Shown: positions 7,602-15,484, counted from the stretch's first letter. The stretch is 25,882 nucleotides of DNA from Verrucomicrobiota bacterium (GCA_023446735.1 JAEXPQ010000091.1:1-25882); one strand, 5' to 3'. Notes: generated by a model not told the origin, from the sequence alone. Made by a program: numbers and translations.

Positions 7602-8416
7602 GGCGCGAAGAACGGGTTATGGGCGAGCTCCTCGCCGACGGTTGTCAGCGGTCCGTGACCACAGGCGAGCACGGTCGCGGGCGGCAGGCGCAGGATCTTC
7701 TCCCGGTTGTTGCGCCACGCCTCGGCGTAGGACTCCAGACCGCCGCCCATGGAGGAAGCGAAGAGCGAGTCGCCCACGATCGCGAGCGGGTGGGCGAGTC
7801 CGTCCACGACATAGGTGGCGCCGCCGCGCGTGTGGCCCCACGTCGAGAGCGTGTGCAGGCGCAGCGCGCCCAATTCGAAGCGGTGCCCCTCCGCGAACGT
7901 GCGCGCACCAGCGATGGTCTCGCGCTCCGAGGTCCAGACCGGCACCGGGTGTCCGCGGAGAATCGAGACGAGGTCGGCGATGTGGTCGCGGTGGGTGTGG
8001 GTGAGCAGCACGGCCTCGAGGAGCAGGGCGCGTTCGCGGACCACGGCGAGGAGCGGCGCGGCGTTCGCGCCCGTGTCGAAGGCGAAGGCGCGGCGCGTGG
8101 CCGGGTCCCAGACCAGGTAGGCGTTCACGGTCATGGCGTCGAACGCGGTCGTGACCATGGCGAAGCCGTCGGGGAACGACACCGGGCGTGGATACCACGC
8201 GCCGCGGGACATCGCCACGAGCGCGTCGGCGCCGAGCCCGAGCGGGCCGGCGATGGCCCGCAGGGTCGCTTCGTCACCCTGGTTCTTGCGGGCGGCCTGT
8301 ACGGCTTCGGGCTCCACGCCGGCGCGGAGCCCGAGCGCGGTGTCGCCGAGATCGGCGCCGCGCATCGCCTTGGCGATCACATCGCCGGCGTTGTCCTCAA
8401 GAGGCAGCTGAACCAT
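7598..8416 (-). CDS. MBL-fold hydrolase with N-terminal XRE-like HTH
   Basis: The 272-aa product has two parts. Residues 10-70 read as a helix-turn-helix of Cro/XRE type, including the helix pair LRAGVEPEAVQAAR and the following LRAIAGPLGLGADAL. Residues 85-270 are a metallo-beta-lactamase fold with THTHRDH at 139-145, a later metal His in WGHTRGG, the bridging Asp in IVGDSLFAS and the final His in CGHGPL, a full glyoxalase II-like metal set. The longest open frame begins at 8569, but the added 51 residues are Pro/Arg-rich and overlap a transposase remnant, so MVQLPLEDN at 8416 is taken as the start. It is the first gene of an operon with the ABC ATPase (4-bp overlap). Substrate unknown; possibly a thioester or a sensed metabolite. 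Confidence 0.85.
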   Translation of the reverse strand: MVQLPLEDNAGDVIAKAMRGADLGDTALGLRAGVEPEAVQAARKNQGDEATLRAIAGPLGLGADALVAMSRGAWYPRPVSFPDGFAMVTTAFDAMTVNAYLVWDPATRRAFAFDTGANAAPLLAVVRERALLLEAVLLTHTHRDHIADLVSILRGHPVPVWTSERETIAGARTFAEGHRFELGALRLHTLSTWGHTRGGATYVVDGLAHPLAIVGDSLFASSMGGGLESYAEAWRNNREKILRLPPATVLACGHGPLTTVGEELAHNPFFAP

Positions 8417-8540
8417 CCCGCGGAGGAAACGGGGATAACCGGCCGGGGCGAGCGAGAAGCGGCCCGGCCGGCGCGGACTGCGGCTATTTCCACCTGGCGG
8501 TGGAGACGCCGGCACTGAGCTTAATCGCGGGGGGAAATGG

Positions 8541-9036
8541 ATGCAGGGCCCCTGGGCGAACCGACTCAACCGGTTTCGCGGGCTGGTGGGACGATCATGG
8601 CAGGAGCGCTACAAGGCTTTTGCACGTCGAGCCGGGGACCGCCCTCGCGTAGGTGGGCACGGTGGAGTTCAACCAGGGCCTGATCGCCGACCTCAAACAA
8701 CGCGGTGGGCGCTTGGAAGAGGCGACGTTGCTGGGCGACACCGAAGTGGGCTGGCAGGGACTCTGCGAAAAGGCCTGGGATGAGCGACTGCAGCAACTCG
8801 CTAGCGCCGCGAAGGTCGATCTGGCGCAGCTTGGGCCGCGCAAGTCCGATCCGGTGAGGTGCTCTTGGCGGCCGCGCTACGAGCGGAGTCGGGCGTGAGC
8901 AACGGTTGGCTGTGCGCGATAGGGCATGGGCACGCCGGCCAGCGTCAGCCAGTTTGTCCGCCGGTGTCTCGCCGAGGAGACCCACGCGAAGGCGGTAACG
9001 CGGCTGCGAAGAAGCATTACGAAAGTCAAGACATGA
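8541..9036 (+). pseudogene. Decayed REP-associated tyrosine transposase (RAYT-like)
   Basis: Pieces of one protein can be followed across frames. WANRLNRFRGLVGRSWQERY (8553-8612) resembles the RAYT stretch before its conserved ALLVED segment. The frame then shifts to LLHVEPGTALA and hits TAG at 8650-8652. It resumes as VGTVEFNQGLIADLK, reaching LGPRKSDPV, shifts to LLAAALRAESGVSNGWLCA near 8859, then shifts again to GMGTPASVSQFVRR and ends at TGA 9034-9036. The last parts match the C-terminal helical DNA-binding region of RAYT proteins (L-R-x-E-T/S ... W-[IL] ... MGT ... VS). The middle (YIHLNP region) and the N-terminal HUH motif are missing. Three frame changes and a stop make it non-functional. 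The family call comes from recalled family patterns, not a search. Confidence 0.65.
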
Positions 9037-9107
9037 CCCCTTCAATGCCTTCGCCGGGGAGACGATACTGTTGGTGGCCGCTGCCGACGACGCGGGCCGG
9101 GCCGGCG

Positions 9108-10745
9108 CTACGGGCCGGATGGGGGCCGGCGTTCGAGGTGGCGGATCAGCACGCCCATGTTGCGGAGGTAAACCGAGGTCGCGATGCCGTTTGCGGGATT
9201 GGGATCGGGATACGTCGAGGTGTCCGTGGCATCGCCCACGCGGGTTGCGCCGAAATCTCCGGGCGCGGGTCGGGCGGAACCGGCGCGGGTGTAGCGGTGG
9301 CTGGTGAAGTGGAGCGGCGCGGGCCAGTAACCCTCGCGGTTCAGGCTGGCGACGAGGGCGGCGACCGTCCGCTTGCTCCGGGTGGGGCCGAGGGTGGCGT
9401 CATGGTCCTGCGCAGCGAGGGTGAAGCAGCGCGGCAAGGGCGCGCGCGGGGCCTCGGGGCGCAGAGGCGAGTCCTGGGCCAGCCGCTCGGCCGGCAACGC
9501 GAGCGCCTCCGCGTAGAGGCGACGCAGACGGCCGACATCGATCTCCCGGAGCGATCCGTAATGCGTGATGAGGTGGGCGGGGTTGTCGTCGGCGAAGTAG
9601 CGGCCGTTGACGACGTTGGAGCCGGTGCGGTGGAGGTAGAGCGGGCGGTTGGTGCCGACCTCGAGGAAAGTCGGGTGGGTGCGGCCCTCACTGGCGGGGG
9701 CGACGGGGAGCCGCACGGCGTCGAGCCAGTCGAGCGCGGCGGGGATCGCGGCGAGATACTTGTGCTCGCCGGTGAGGCGGTGGAAGCCGAGCAATTGCTC
9801 GATGCAGGCGGCGGTGGTGTGGGTGGCGTAGGCGCGGGGCTCGTAGGTGCGCGCGCCGGCGGGCGCGAGGTCCGGCGTGTATTGCAGCGCCCAAGCCGGT
9901 TGGGCGGGCGGCCCTTGGACGAGGAGAAATGAGTCCATGCCGCGCCGGATCGGCTCGAGCAGCCGCGGCTCGCCGAGGGCCTGCCAGCAGAGCAGCAGGA
10001 ACTCGATGCTCCCGGGGGTGACGTCGTCGTTGAACGTCAGGTAGCCGGTGTAGTCGGGGCGGCCGTGGAGGGAGAACTTGTCGGCGGGCGGGAAGCGCTG
10101 CGGCCAGGCGCCGGAGCGGTGCTGGGCGGCGAGGACGAAGGCGATGGCCTTGTCCAAGGCCGGACGGTGCTGCGGATCGCGTTTCTCCACATAGAGGCGG
10201 AGGAGGAAGGTGGCCGCGCTGGAGGTGACGCCGTCGTCGAAGGTGGCGTTGCCGTAGTAATGCTGGAACTCCTCGAGCCGCCAGGCGTTGGCGCCGACGG
10301 TTTCGTACCAGCGGCGCAGTGACCGCTCGCCGGCGAAGTCGGCCACGTAGTTCCAGCCGCCACAGGGCAACTGCGCGCGGACGACGGCCTCCGCGGTGCG
10401 TTCGGCGGCGCGGTAGTAGTACTCGTCGCCGGTGGCGTGATAGGCGTCGAGGAAGAGGTGCCCCATCGTCGGCGTGCCGGGCGGCTGGAACCAGACCATG
10501 GTCCGGTTCGCCTCGAGCTCGCCCCAGCGGCGCGAAAAGTCGGGCAGGTAGTTCCACACGTAGCCGCCCCGGTGGGCGACCTTCTCCACCATGAACGTGG
10601 TGGCGCGCTTCATCGTGGCGAGGACTGTGGCGCGGTCCGGCTCGGGCTCGCCGGCGAGGGCCGGAGCAGCCAACAGGGCCAGCAGGCCCGTGATGGCGAG
10701 GCATCGGAGCAACAGGGGAGAAGTCCAGCGGGCGAGGTGGGGCAT
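9108..10745 (-). CDS. Exported pectate lyase-like protein (PL10 / Pec_lyase type)
   Basis: The ATG at 10745 gives 545 aa with a Sec signal peptide (hydrophobic 10-30, cleavage near APALAG). The body is an alpha/alpha-type fold rich in aromatic residues. The segments GAWPQRFP, LTFNDDVTPGSIEFLL and ALQYTPDLAPAGARTYEPRA match the order of conserved blocks in PL10 pectic acid lyases (PF09492), including the A-R-x-Y-E block expected to hold the catalytic arginine. The N-terminal 120 residues with GGYVWNYLPDFSRRWGE are the lineage-typical extension. The predicted role is beta-elimination of pectate outside the cytoplasm. Longer in-frame starts up to 11282 overlap the aminotransferase gene and are Arg/Ser-rich noise. 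The gene is divergent from the aminotransferase. Confidence 0.82.
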   Translation of the reverse strand: MPHLARWTSPLLLRCLAITGLLALLAAPALAGEPEPDRATVLATMKRATTFMVEKVAHRGGYVWNYLPDFSRRWGELEANRTMVWFQPPGTPTMGHLFLDAYHATGDEYYYRAAERTAEAVVRAQLPCGGWNYVADFAGERSLRRWYETVGANAWRLEEFQHYYGNATFDDGVTSSAATFLLRLYVEKRDPQHRPALDKAIAFVLAAQHRSGAWPQRFPPADKFSLHGRPDYTGYLTFNDDVTPGSIEFLLLCWQALGEPRLLEPIRRGMDSFLLVQGPPAQPAWALQYTPDLAPAGARTYEPRAYATHTTAACIEQLLGFHRLTGEHKYLAAIPAALDWLDAVRLPVAPASEGRTHPTFLEVGTNRPLYLHRTGSNVVNGRYFADDNPAHLITHYGSLREIDVGRLRRLYAEALALPAERLAQDSPLRPEAPRAPLPRCFTLAAQDHDATLGPTRSKRTVAALVASLNREGYWPAPLHFTSHRYTRAGSARPAPGDFGATRVGDATDTSTYPDPNPANGIATSVYLRNMGVLIRHLERRPPSGP

Positions 10746-10917
10746 GGCGGAGGGGCGCGGAAGGATGCTGCCCGTCCGGCGTCGCGAGACAAGGACGCGC
10801 TTGGCGGCGCGGGACCGGTGTGGTCTGGCCAGAGCGGTCATCGAAGACCGGTTACGCTCGGGCTTCTGCGCCGGTCTCAACTTGAAATCGGCGCGCGGGT
10901 GTCCGCTGAATGTGCCG

Positions 10918-12075
10918 ATGCAGCACCTCCTCCGATGCCATCCCATCACGGGCGACGATTTCGTGCGTGGCGCGAACTGCGACCTGTTCGACGCGCAGGG
11001 ACGCCGGTTTGTCGACCTCGAGTCCGGGAGTTGGGCGGCCGTGCTTGGCCATTCGCATGCGCGCGTGAACGCGGTGCTGAAGGCGCAGCTCGACCGGGTG
11101 ATGCACCTTGGCGTGCGCTGGCCCAACCACCTCGCGGAGGAGGCGGCCGTGGCGGTGCTCGGGCTGGTGGGGGCGCCGGAGGGCAAGTGCACGTTCCTGA
11201 GTTCGGGCAGTGAGGCCGTGGAGTTCGGCGTGCAGGCGGCCCGGCGGGTGAGCGGGCGGCCGTTGCTGGTGACGTTGGCCAACTCCTATCTGGCCGCGTT
11301 CGGGTCGGCGGCGGCGAAGGCGGCGGCGGAGTGGCACCTTGTCGATCCGGTGGCCGGAGCGGCCGACCCGGCGCGCTGCCTCGCCGGAATCCCGTTCGAG
11401 CGTGTCGGCGGTTTTGTGTTCGAGCCCGGTGGGGGCGGACCGCTCTTCGGCCGTTTCCCGGCGGAATCGCTGGTGGTCGCGCTGGCCGAGCGCGTGCGTG
11501 CGACGGGTGGCCTGCTGGTGGTCAACGAGGTCACGACCGGCCTGGGCCGGACTGGCCGGTGGTTCGGCTACGAGCACTACGGTCTCTCGCCCGACATCGT
11601 GGCGCTCGGCAAGGGACTGGGGAACGGCTACCCGATCAGCGCGACGACGTTTCGCCGCGAGGTCGCCGAAGCGCTGGAGCGTGGCGGATTTTACCATGCG
11701 CAATCGCACCAGAACAACCCGCTCGGCTGCGCGGTAGCGTGCGAGGTGATCGAGATCCTGCGCACGGGCGGGTGGATCGAGCGGGCGGAGCGGGTGGGGG
11801 CGTGGTTTCGGAGCGAGTTGCAGCGACTGCAGGCGCGGCATCGGTGCATCCGCGAGGTGCGGGGGCGCGGGCTGCTCGTCGTGCTGGAACTCGATCCGGC
11901 CGGTCCGTGCTCGGGCACGACGGCGCAGGCGGCGCTGCGCGAGCAGGGGTTCCTCGTCGGCTGCTACCCGGCCGGCCACGCCGCCGGCACGGGAGTGCGT
12001 TTCGATCCATCGCTGACGGTCGAGGAGTCGGACCTCGCGCGCGTGGTCGCCTGTCTCGACTCGCTTCTGCCGTGA
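10918..12075 (+). CDS. Class III (PLP) aminotransferase, Asn at the pyridine-nitrogen position
   Basis: This 385-aa fold-type I enzyme is of the acetylornithine/ornithine aminotransferase type. The phosphate-binding SSGSEAVE is at 95-102, and the Schiff-base lysine is Lys232 in IVALGKGLGNGYPISA. QSHQNNPLGCAVACEV (262-277) and the C-terminal RGRGLLVVLELD are also family blocks. The usual [DE]-E-V-[QT]-[TS]-G-x-GRTG block reads VVNEVTTGLGRTG, so Asn203 replaces the Asp that normally pairs with the pyridine nitrogen of PLP. The aromatic YHG motif that often stacks on PLP reads NSYLAA. These changes suggest a divergent subfamily whose amino donor cannot be predicted. The start MQHLLR at 10918 matches family length; 109 codons of open frame upstream overlap the pectate lyase gene. 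Confidence 0.9.
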   Translation: MQHLLRCHPITGDDFVRGANCDLFDAQGRRFVDLESGSWAAVLGHSHARVNAVLKAQLDRVMHLGVRWPNHLAEEAAVAVLGLVGAPEGKCTFLSSGSEAVEFGVQAARRVSGRPLLVTLANSYLAAFGSAAAKAAAEWHLVDPVAGAADPARCLAGIPFERVGGFVFEPGGGGPLFGRFPAESLVVALAERVRATGGLLVVNEVTTGLGRTGRWFGYEHYGLSPDIVALGKGLGNGYPISATTFRREVAEALERGGFYHAQSHQNNPLGCAVACEVIEILRTGGWIERAERVGAWFRSELQRLQARHRCIREVRGRGLLVVLELDPAGPCSGTTAQAALREQGFLVGCYPAGHAAGTGVRFDPSLTVEESDLARVVACLDSLLP

Positions 12076-12323
12076 AGGCGGAGCGCCGGGCGCCTTGCGC
12101 GGAGCGCGTGACCGAGGCTTGTGGTGGGGCGATGGAGTCGTCCGGCCCGGAAGGCGAGAGGGGACCGCGGGCGACGATCCGGACGAGCGACGGGCAAGGT
12201 GCGAGCCGGAGAGAGCGGGGCCCCATGGAATCGGGGACGGCGGGCTGAGCGCTCCGCTGTTCCGATTAGCTGGGCCGCAGGAGATGGGCACCAGGCGGAG
12301 CACGCCCGGAGGGATGATCGGCG
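12076..12323. other. Gene-free gap
   Basis: This 248-bp gap lies between the aminotransferase stop and the convergent nucleotidyltransferase stop. I see no supported coding frame, no RNA gene and no hairpin with a T-run. It separates the high-GC backbone from the lower-GC accessory stretch to the right. Confidence 0.6.
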
Positions 12324-13019
12324 CTATAAGCAAATTGCTGCGATCGCCTGCAGGCGCGTGAGCACGATTGGTGCACGCCGCTGGCTGGCCTCGTCCGGCG
12401 GTAGGTGGGCTGCGATGGCATCCTGAAAGCGACGCTTTCCCAACAGTCGGGAGAACTCGCTGACGACGAAACCGCGGAGCTCACGCGGGGCGAGTCGCAC
12501 GTCTTCGACGATGTGCCTCCGGCCGTCGACCACCGTGATCACGTCCTCGAGATCGTGGCTCGCCAAATAATCGCTGTCGCCTCGGTCGTTGAAGGCCTCG
12601 AGTTTTGTAGCCAGGAATGCCGCCGGTTCGACGATCCTCAGCATGGCATCGCCAATCTGGATGGTCTTGGCCGTGTCCACGGCCTCTCTGAACCAAGTGG
12701 TGTTCAGCCCCAAGTATTCGCCGCCCGCGGGCATGATGTCCACGATAGTTTCCTCGAAGATCCAGCGGCACTTGGGCGCACCCTCGCGCATGTCGTGATC
12801 GAATCCGGCTTGGCGCAATCGCGCCTCAAGGGCGGGGTAGGCCTCGAACGCTACGACTCCGATCGCCACATCGACGTCGCGGGTCTGCCGGATCGGAGTG
12901 AGCTCAGGGGTATCGAGCAGGAATCGGAGCACTGAGCCGCCGAGAAAGACGTGATCCAGCGCGAGCTCATTCATCTTCGCCGCCACCCGGCGCATCGAGG
13001 TCAGCAGGTCATTGCTCAT
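12324..13019 (-). CDS. Nucleotidyltransferase-like protein, possible toxin of an AbiEii/MNT-like pair
   Basis: The start at 13019 (MSNDLLTSMR) gives 231 aa. The minimal nucleotidyltransferase core is visible: FLGGSVLRFLL (GGS at 27-29), then TRDVDVAI with Asp48 and Asp50 as the metal pair, and a third acid, Asp94, in IVDIMPAGG. A helical half follows, with FLATKLEAFNDRG (Lys139) and HDLEDVITVVDGR (155-167), a block typical of AbiEii/AbiGii-type and related NTases. The gene starts 11 bp inside the upstream winged-helix gene, so they are co-translated. By analogy to type IV toxin-antitoxin pairs this could be the toxin, but proof is lacking; housekeeping NTase roles are not excluded. Base composition is lower in GC than in flanking genes, which suggests acquisition. 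Confidence 0.82.
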   Translation of the reverse strand: MSNDLLTSMRRVAAKMNELALDHVFLGGSVLRFLLDTPELTPIRQTRDVDVAIGVVAFEAYPALEARLRQAGFDHDMREGAPKCRWIFEETIVDIMPAGGEYLGLNTTWFREAVDTAKTIQIGDAMLRIVEPAAFLATKLEAFNDRGDSDYLASHDLEDVITVVDGRRHIVEDVRLAPRELRGFVVSEFSRLLGKRRFQDAIAAHLPPDEASQRRAPIVLTRLQAIAAICL

Positions 13020-13521
13020 CGGAGGCGAGGAGCTTCGAGAGTTCCGTTTGCGCGAGGCTGCGGTCGCGGGCGCGGCCGACGCGCAACGCATCGACCAGCG
13101 CGAGCAATGCGCCAAGGTCGGGATTGCGGTTCGCCGCTTGTGGGATGCTCGGGTAGAGCGGCTTGACGGCGACCCCGCGGACGTTGCCCTCCGCGCTCGG
13201 CCACACGGGCGGCGGTTCCGTGCTGTCGGTGAAGTGACTGGCCAACACAGGGTGCCCCCACGCGGTTGGATACCCGCGGGTGATATCCTTGGTCTGTGCT
13301 GGGAAGACGTACGGGACGCCGTGAATCAGGAAACGTAGCAGTTCTTCGCGTCGCACGAATCTGACGTTGGGATTCACCAGCCGCGCCTCCTGCAAACGGC
13401 GCACGGCCGCATGAACCTCGGAGGCGCTCATACCCAGTTCCATGCCGAGGTTGGCGTAGGTCCCTGGCTCCTTTTTCAGAGTGAGGCGGAGTGCAACGAC
13501 GATGTCCTGAGGCTTTAACAT
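13009..13521 (-). CDS. Winged-helix protein paired with the nucleotidyltransferase, putative antitoxin/regulator
   Basis: The product is 170 aa. Residues 1-65 form a winged helix-turn-helix: MLKPQDIVVALRLTL, then TYANLGMELGMSASEVHAAV as helix-turn-helix, then RRLQEARLVNP leading to the wing. The rest has conserved-looking segments FLIHGVPYVFP, TRGYPTAWGHP and PPPVWPSAEGNVRG, and ends in a short helical part. It precedes the NTase and overlaps it by 11 bp. The order of a DNA-binding protein then an NTase is the usual order of antitoxin then toxin in type IV modules, and such antitoxins often repress their own promoter. I know similar two-gene pairs from other genomes but no experimentally named system, so its role is inference. 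Confidence 0.82.
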   Translation of the reverse strand: MLKPQDIVVALRLTLKKEPGTYANLGMELGMSASEVHAAVRRLQEARLVNPNVRFVRREELLRFLIHGVPYVFPAQTKDITRGYPTAWGHPVLASHFTDSTEPPPVWPSAEGNVRGVAVKPLYPSIPQAANRNPDLGALLALVDALRVGRARDRSLAQTELSKLLASDEQ

Positions 13522-13530
13522 GAGAGAGAT

Positions 13531-13556
13531 ACGTTGTTCGCGAATAGCGAATAGGT
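13531..13556 (-). promoter_or_regulatory. Direct-repeat candidate operator upstream of the wHTH/NTase pair
   Basis: Just before the wHTH start (13521), GCGAATA occurs twice in tandem (13540-13546 and 13547-13553). The segment also contains the small inverted repeat TTCGC-GAATA-GCGAA. On the minus strand this reads TATTCGCTATTCGC, within promoter distance of the start codon. Autoregulation by the wHTH protein would fit. Confidence 0.35.
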
Positions 13557-13604
13557 CAAGGATTGGTCTAGAGTGCCACTGGGATGAGAAGCCGAAGGCG
13601 GTGA

Positions 13605-13760
13605 ACCCAATGGCTATCGCCGTGAAGCTAGCGGAGATCGAGGCCCGGGTGGGGGCGCATGACGAACAACCCGCTGCCGTGATCGAGGCGCTAGGCCGAT
13701 TGACTGCGCTCGTCGGTCCACGTCATAGCCGCCGGATCGACTTCGGGGAGCCGGACAGGT
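13605..13760 (+). pseudogene. Remnant of an ORF6N-domain-type protein C-terminus
   Basis: An open stretch reads KLAEIEARVGAHDEQPAAVI, then EALGRLTALVGPRHSRRIDFG. This resembles the coiled segment and basic tail (K-x2-E-x-E-x4-HDEQ ... I-x-Q-L ... RRIGF) seen at the end of many ORF6N/KilA-N-domain DNA-binding proteins. No N-terminal ORF6N domain precedes it, and the frame runs on into unrelated sequence. It is therefore taken as debris of a lost gene. The call is from recalled family patterns only. Confidence 0.4.
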
Positions 13761-13915
13761 TGATCGCGCTGTGGCTTTGGTCGCAGGAATATGGCGCAGG
13801 ACTCCATTGGATCCAAAGTCCGCCATCTTTGACGTACGTCTTCTCCCCCCGTGGCTGTGCCCGGACCCGGAACTTGGCGTTGCGGGGGTGGGTGGCGGGG
13901 CTTCACGGTGAAGGG

Positions 13916-15436
13916 ATGGCTTCCGCCCAGTTGATTCTGCAGTCGGTCGAGTTCGCGCATCCGGGGATGACCGCGCCCTTGTTCACGGACCTGACCGTGC
14001 AGTTTCCTTCGGGCTGGACGGGCATCGTCGGTCCCAATGGCGCTGGCAAGACGACGCTGCTGAAGGTCGCCTCGGGCGAACTCGCGGCGCAGGGCGGCAC
14101 GGTGCAGCGGCAGGGGCTGGCGCTCTACGTGGCGCAGCGGACCGACGAGCCGCCGGAGTTCTTCGAGGATTTCATCTGGGCGCCGGACGCCGGGGTGCTC
14201 AAGGCGCGGTTGCGAGTGGGCGAGGACTGGCCGGAGCGCTGGGCGACCTTGAGCCACGGCGAACGCAAACGCGCGCAGATCGCCGTGGCGCTTTGGCGCG
14301 AACCGGCGGTGCTCGCGCTCGACGAGCCGAGCAACCACATCGATGCCGAGGCGCGTCGGTTGCTCTGGCAGGCGCTGGAGGATTTCTGCGGTATCGGGCT
14401 GCTGGTGAGCCACGACCGCACGCTGCTGGACGGACTGTGCTCGCAGTGCCTGTTGCTCGATCCGCCGTCGGCCGTGCTACGACCGGGCGGCGTGACGGAG
14501 GCGCTGGAGCAGCAGGAGCGCGAGGAGACGTTCGCCCAAGGCGCCAGCGATGCGCTGCGTCAGACCGCGACCCGGCTCAAGGCGGAGGCGCAGCGGCGTC
14601 GGGTGATTGCGGACCAGAAGGCCGCGGCGGCGCGCGGCTCGAAGCAGAAGAAGATCCCCACCAACGACCACGATGGCCGCGCGATGCGCGCGCTGGCGAA
14701 GCTGACTGGCAAGGACGCCTACGCCGGCAAGATGGCCGCCCAGATGCGGCAGCGCGCGGGCAAGGTGGAGGCGCAGCGCGCCGAGTTCGCGGTGAAGAAA
14801 CGCTACGAGACTGGGATCTGGGTCGATGGTGCGTCGTTCATGCCGCGGGATTTTCTGCTGCGGTTGCCGGCCGGCCAGTTGCCGCTCGGCGGCGGGCGCG
14901 TGTTGCGCTTTCCCGAGTTGGCGATCGGCGGCACGAGCCGCATCGCGTTGAAGGGCGCGAACGGGCTCGGCAAGAGCACGCTCGTGCGGCACTTGCTCGG
15001 CCAGTTGCAACTGCCGCTGAAGAAAGTGGTGACGGTGCCGCAGGAGATCTCCGCCGATGAATCGCGGGCGTTGCTGGAGGCGGTCAAACGGCTGCCGGAC
15101 GCAGAGTGCGGCCGGGTGATGACGACGATCAGCCGCCTCGGTTCGCGACCGGCGCGATTGATGGAGAGCGCGCTGCCGAGTCCGGGCGAAGTCCGCAAGC
15201 TGTTGCTCGCGCTGGGCATCGTGCGCGGCCCGCACCTCATCGTGATGGACGAGCCGACGAACCACATGGACCTGCCCGGCATCCTCTGCCTTGAGGAGGC
15301 GCTGGCGGACTGCCCGTGCGCGATGCTGCTCGTGAGCCACGACGAGGCGTTCCTCGACAAGATCACCACGACGGACTGGCTGCTCACGGAGGACGACGCC
15401 GGCGACACGCGACTCGAGATCGTGGCGGCGCGGTAA
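13916..15436 (+). CDS. ABC-F family ATPase (duplicated ATP-binding cassettes)
   Basis: This soluble 506-aa protein has two ATPase cassettes and no membrane segments. Cassette 1 has Walker A GPNGAGKTT (39-47), signature LSHGERKR (112-119) and Walker B VLALDEPSNHID. Cassette 2 has GANGLGKST, a degenerate signature LPSPGEVRK and LIVMDEPTNHMD. The charged linker (about 200-300) is Lys/Arg/Ala-rich, as in ribosome-acting ABC-F proteins (translation factors, some antibiotic-protection proteins). The first signature and the short first cassette make it a divergent member, so the exact role is unknown. The ATG at 13916 is preceded by AAGGG, though very close. The open frame continues upstream to 13520 without homology to ABC-F. 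Confidence 0.9.
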   Translation: MASAQLILQSVEFAHPGMTAPLFTDLTVQFPSGWTGIVGPNGAGKTTLLKVASGELAAQGGTVQRQGLALYVAQRTDEPPEFFEDFIWAPDAGVLKARLRVGEDWPERWATLSHGERKRAQIAVALWREPAVLALDEPSNHIDAEARRLLWQALEDFCGIGLLVSHDRTLLDGLCSQCLLLDPPSAVLRPGGVTEALEQQEREETFAQGASDALRQTATRLKAEAQRRRVIADQKAAAARGSKQKKIPTNDHDGRAMRALAKLTGKDAYAGKMAAQMRQRAGKVEAQRAEFAVKKRYETGIWVDGASFMPRDFLLRLPAGQLPLGGGRVLRFPELAIGGTSRIALKGANGLGKSTLVRHLLGQLQLPLKKVVTVPQEISADESRALLEAVKRLPDAECGRVMTTISRLGSRPARLMESALPSPGEVRKLLLALGIVRGPHLIVMDEPTNHMDLPGILCLEEALADCPCAMLLVSHDEAFLDKITTTDWLLTEDDAGDTRLEIVAAR

Positions 15437-15456
15437 AGGGCGTGCGGAGGACGCAA

Positions 15457-15484
15457 CAAGTGACAGGTGCCCAAGTGACAAGTG
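15457..15484. repeat. Two-copy tandem repeat CAAGTGACA[GA]GTG
   Basis: CAAGTGACAGGTG (15457-15469) and CAAGTGACAAGTG (15472-15484) repeat with a 15-bp period in the 101-bp gap between the ABC-F gene and the toxin-antitoxin locus. It lies 54 bp upstream of the antitoxin start, so it may be an operator or a simple slipped-strand repeat. Confidence 0.6.

Noticed and set aside
8417..8569. 51-residue N-terminal extension of the MBL gene
   Set aside because: The segment is Pro/Arg/Ser-rich and overlaps the RAYT remnant. The HTH/MBL homology begins just after the ATG at 8416.
10746..11282. Longer N-terminus for the pectate lyase gene
   Set aside because: It would precede a good signal peptide with about 180 Arg/Ser-rich residues and overlap the aminotransferase gene.
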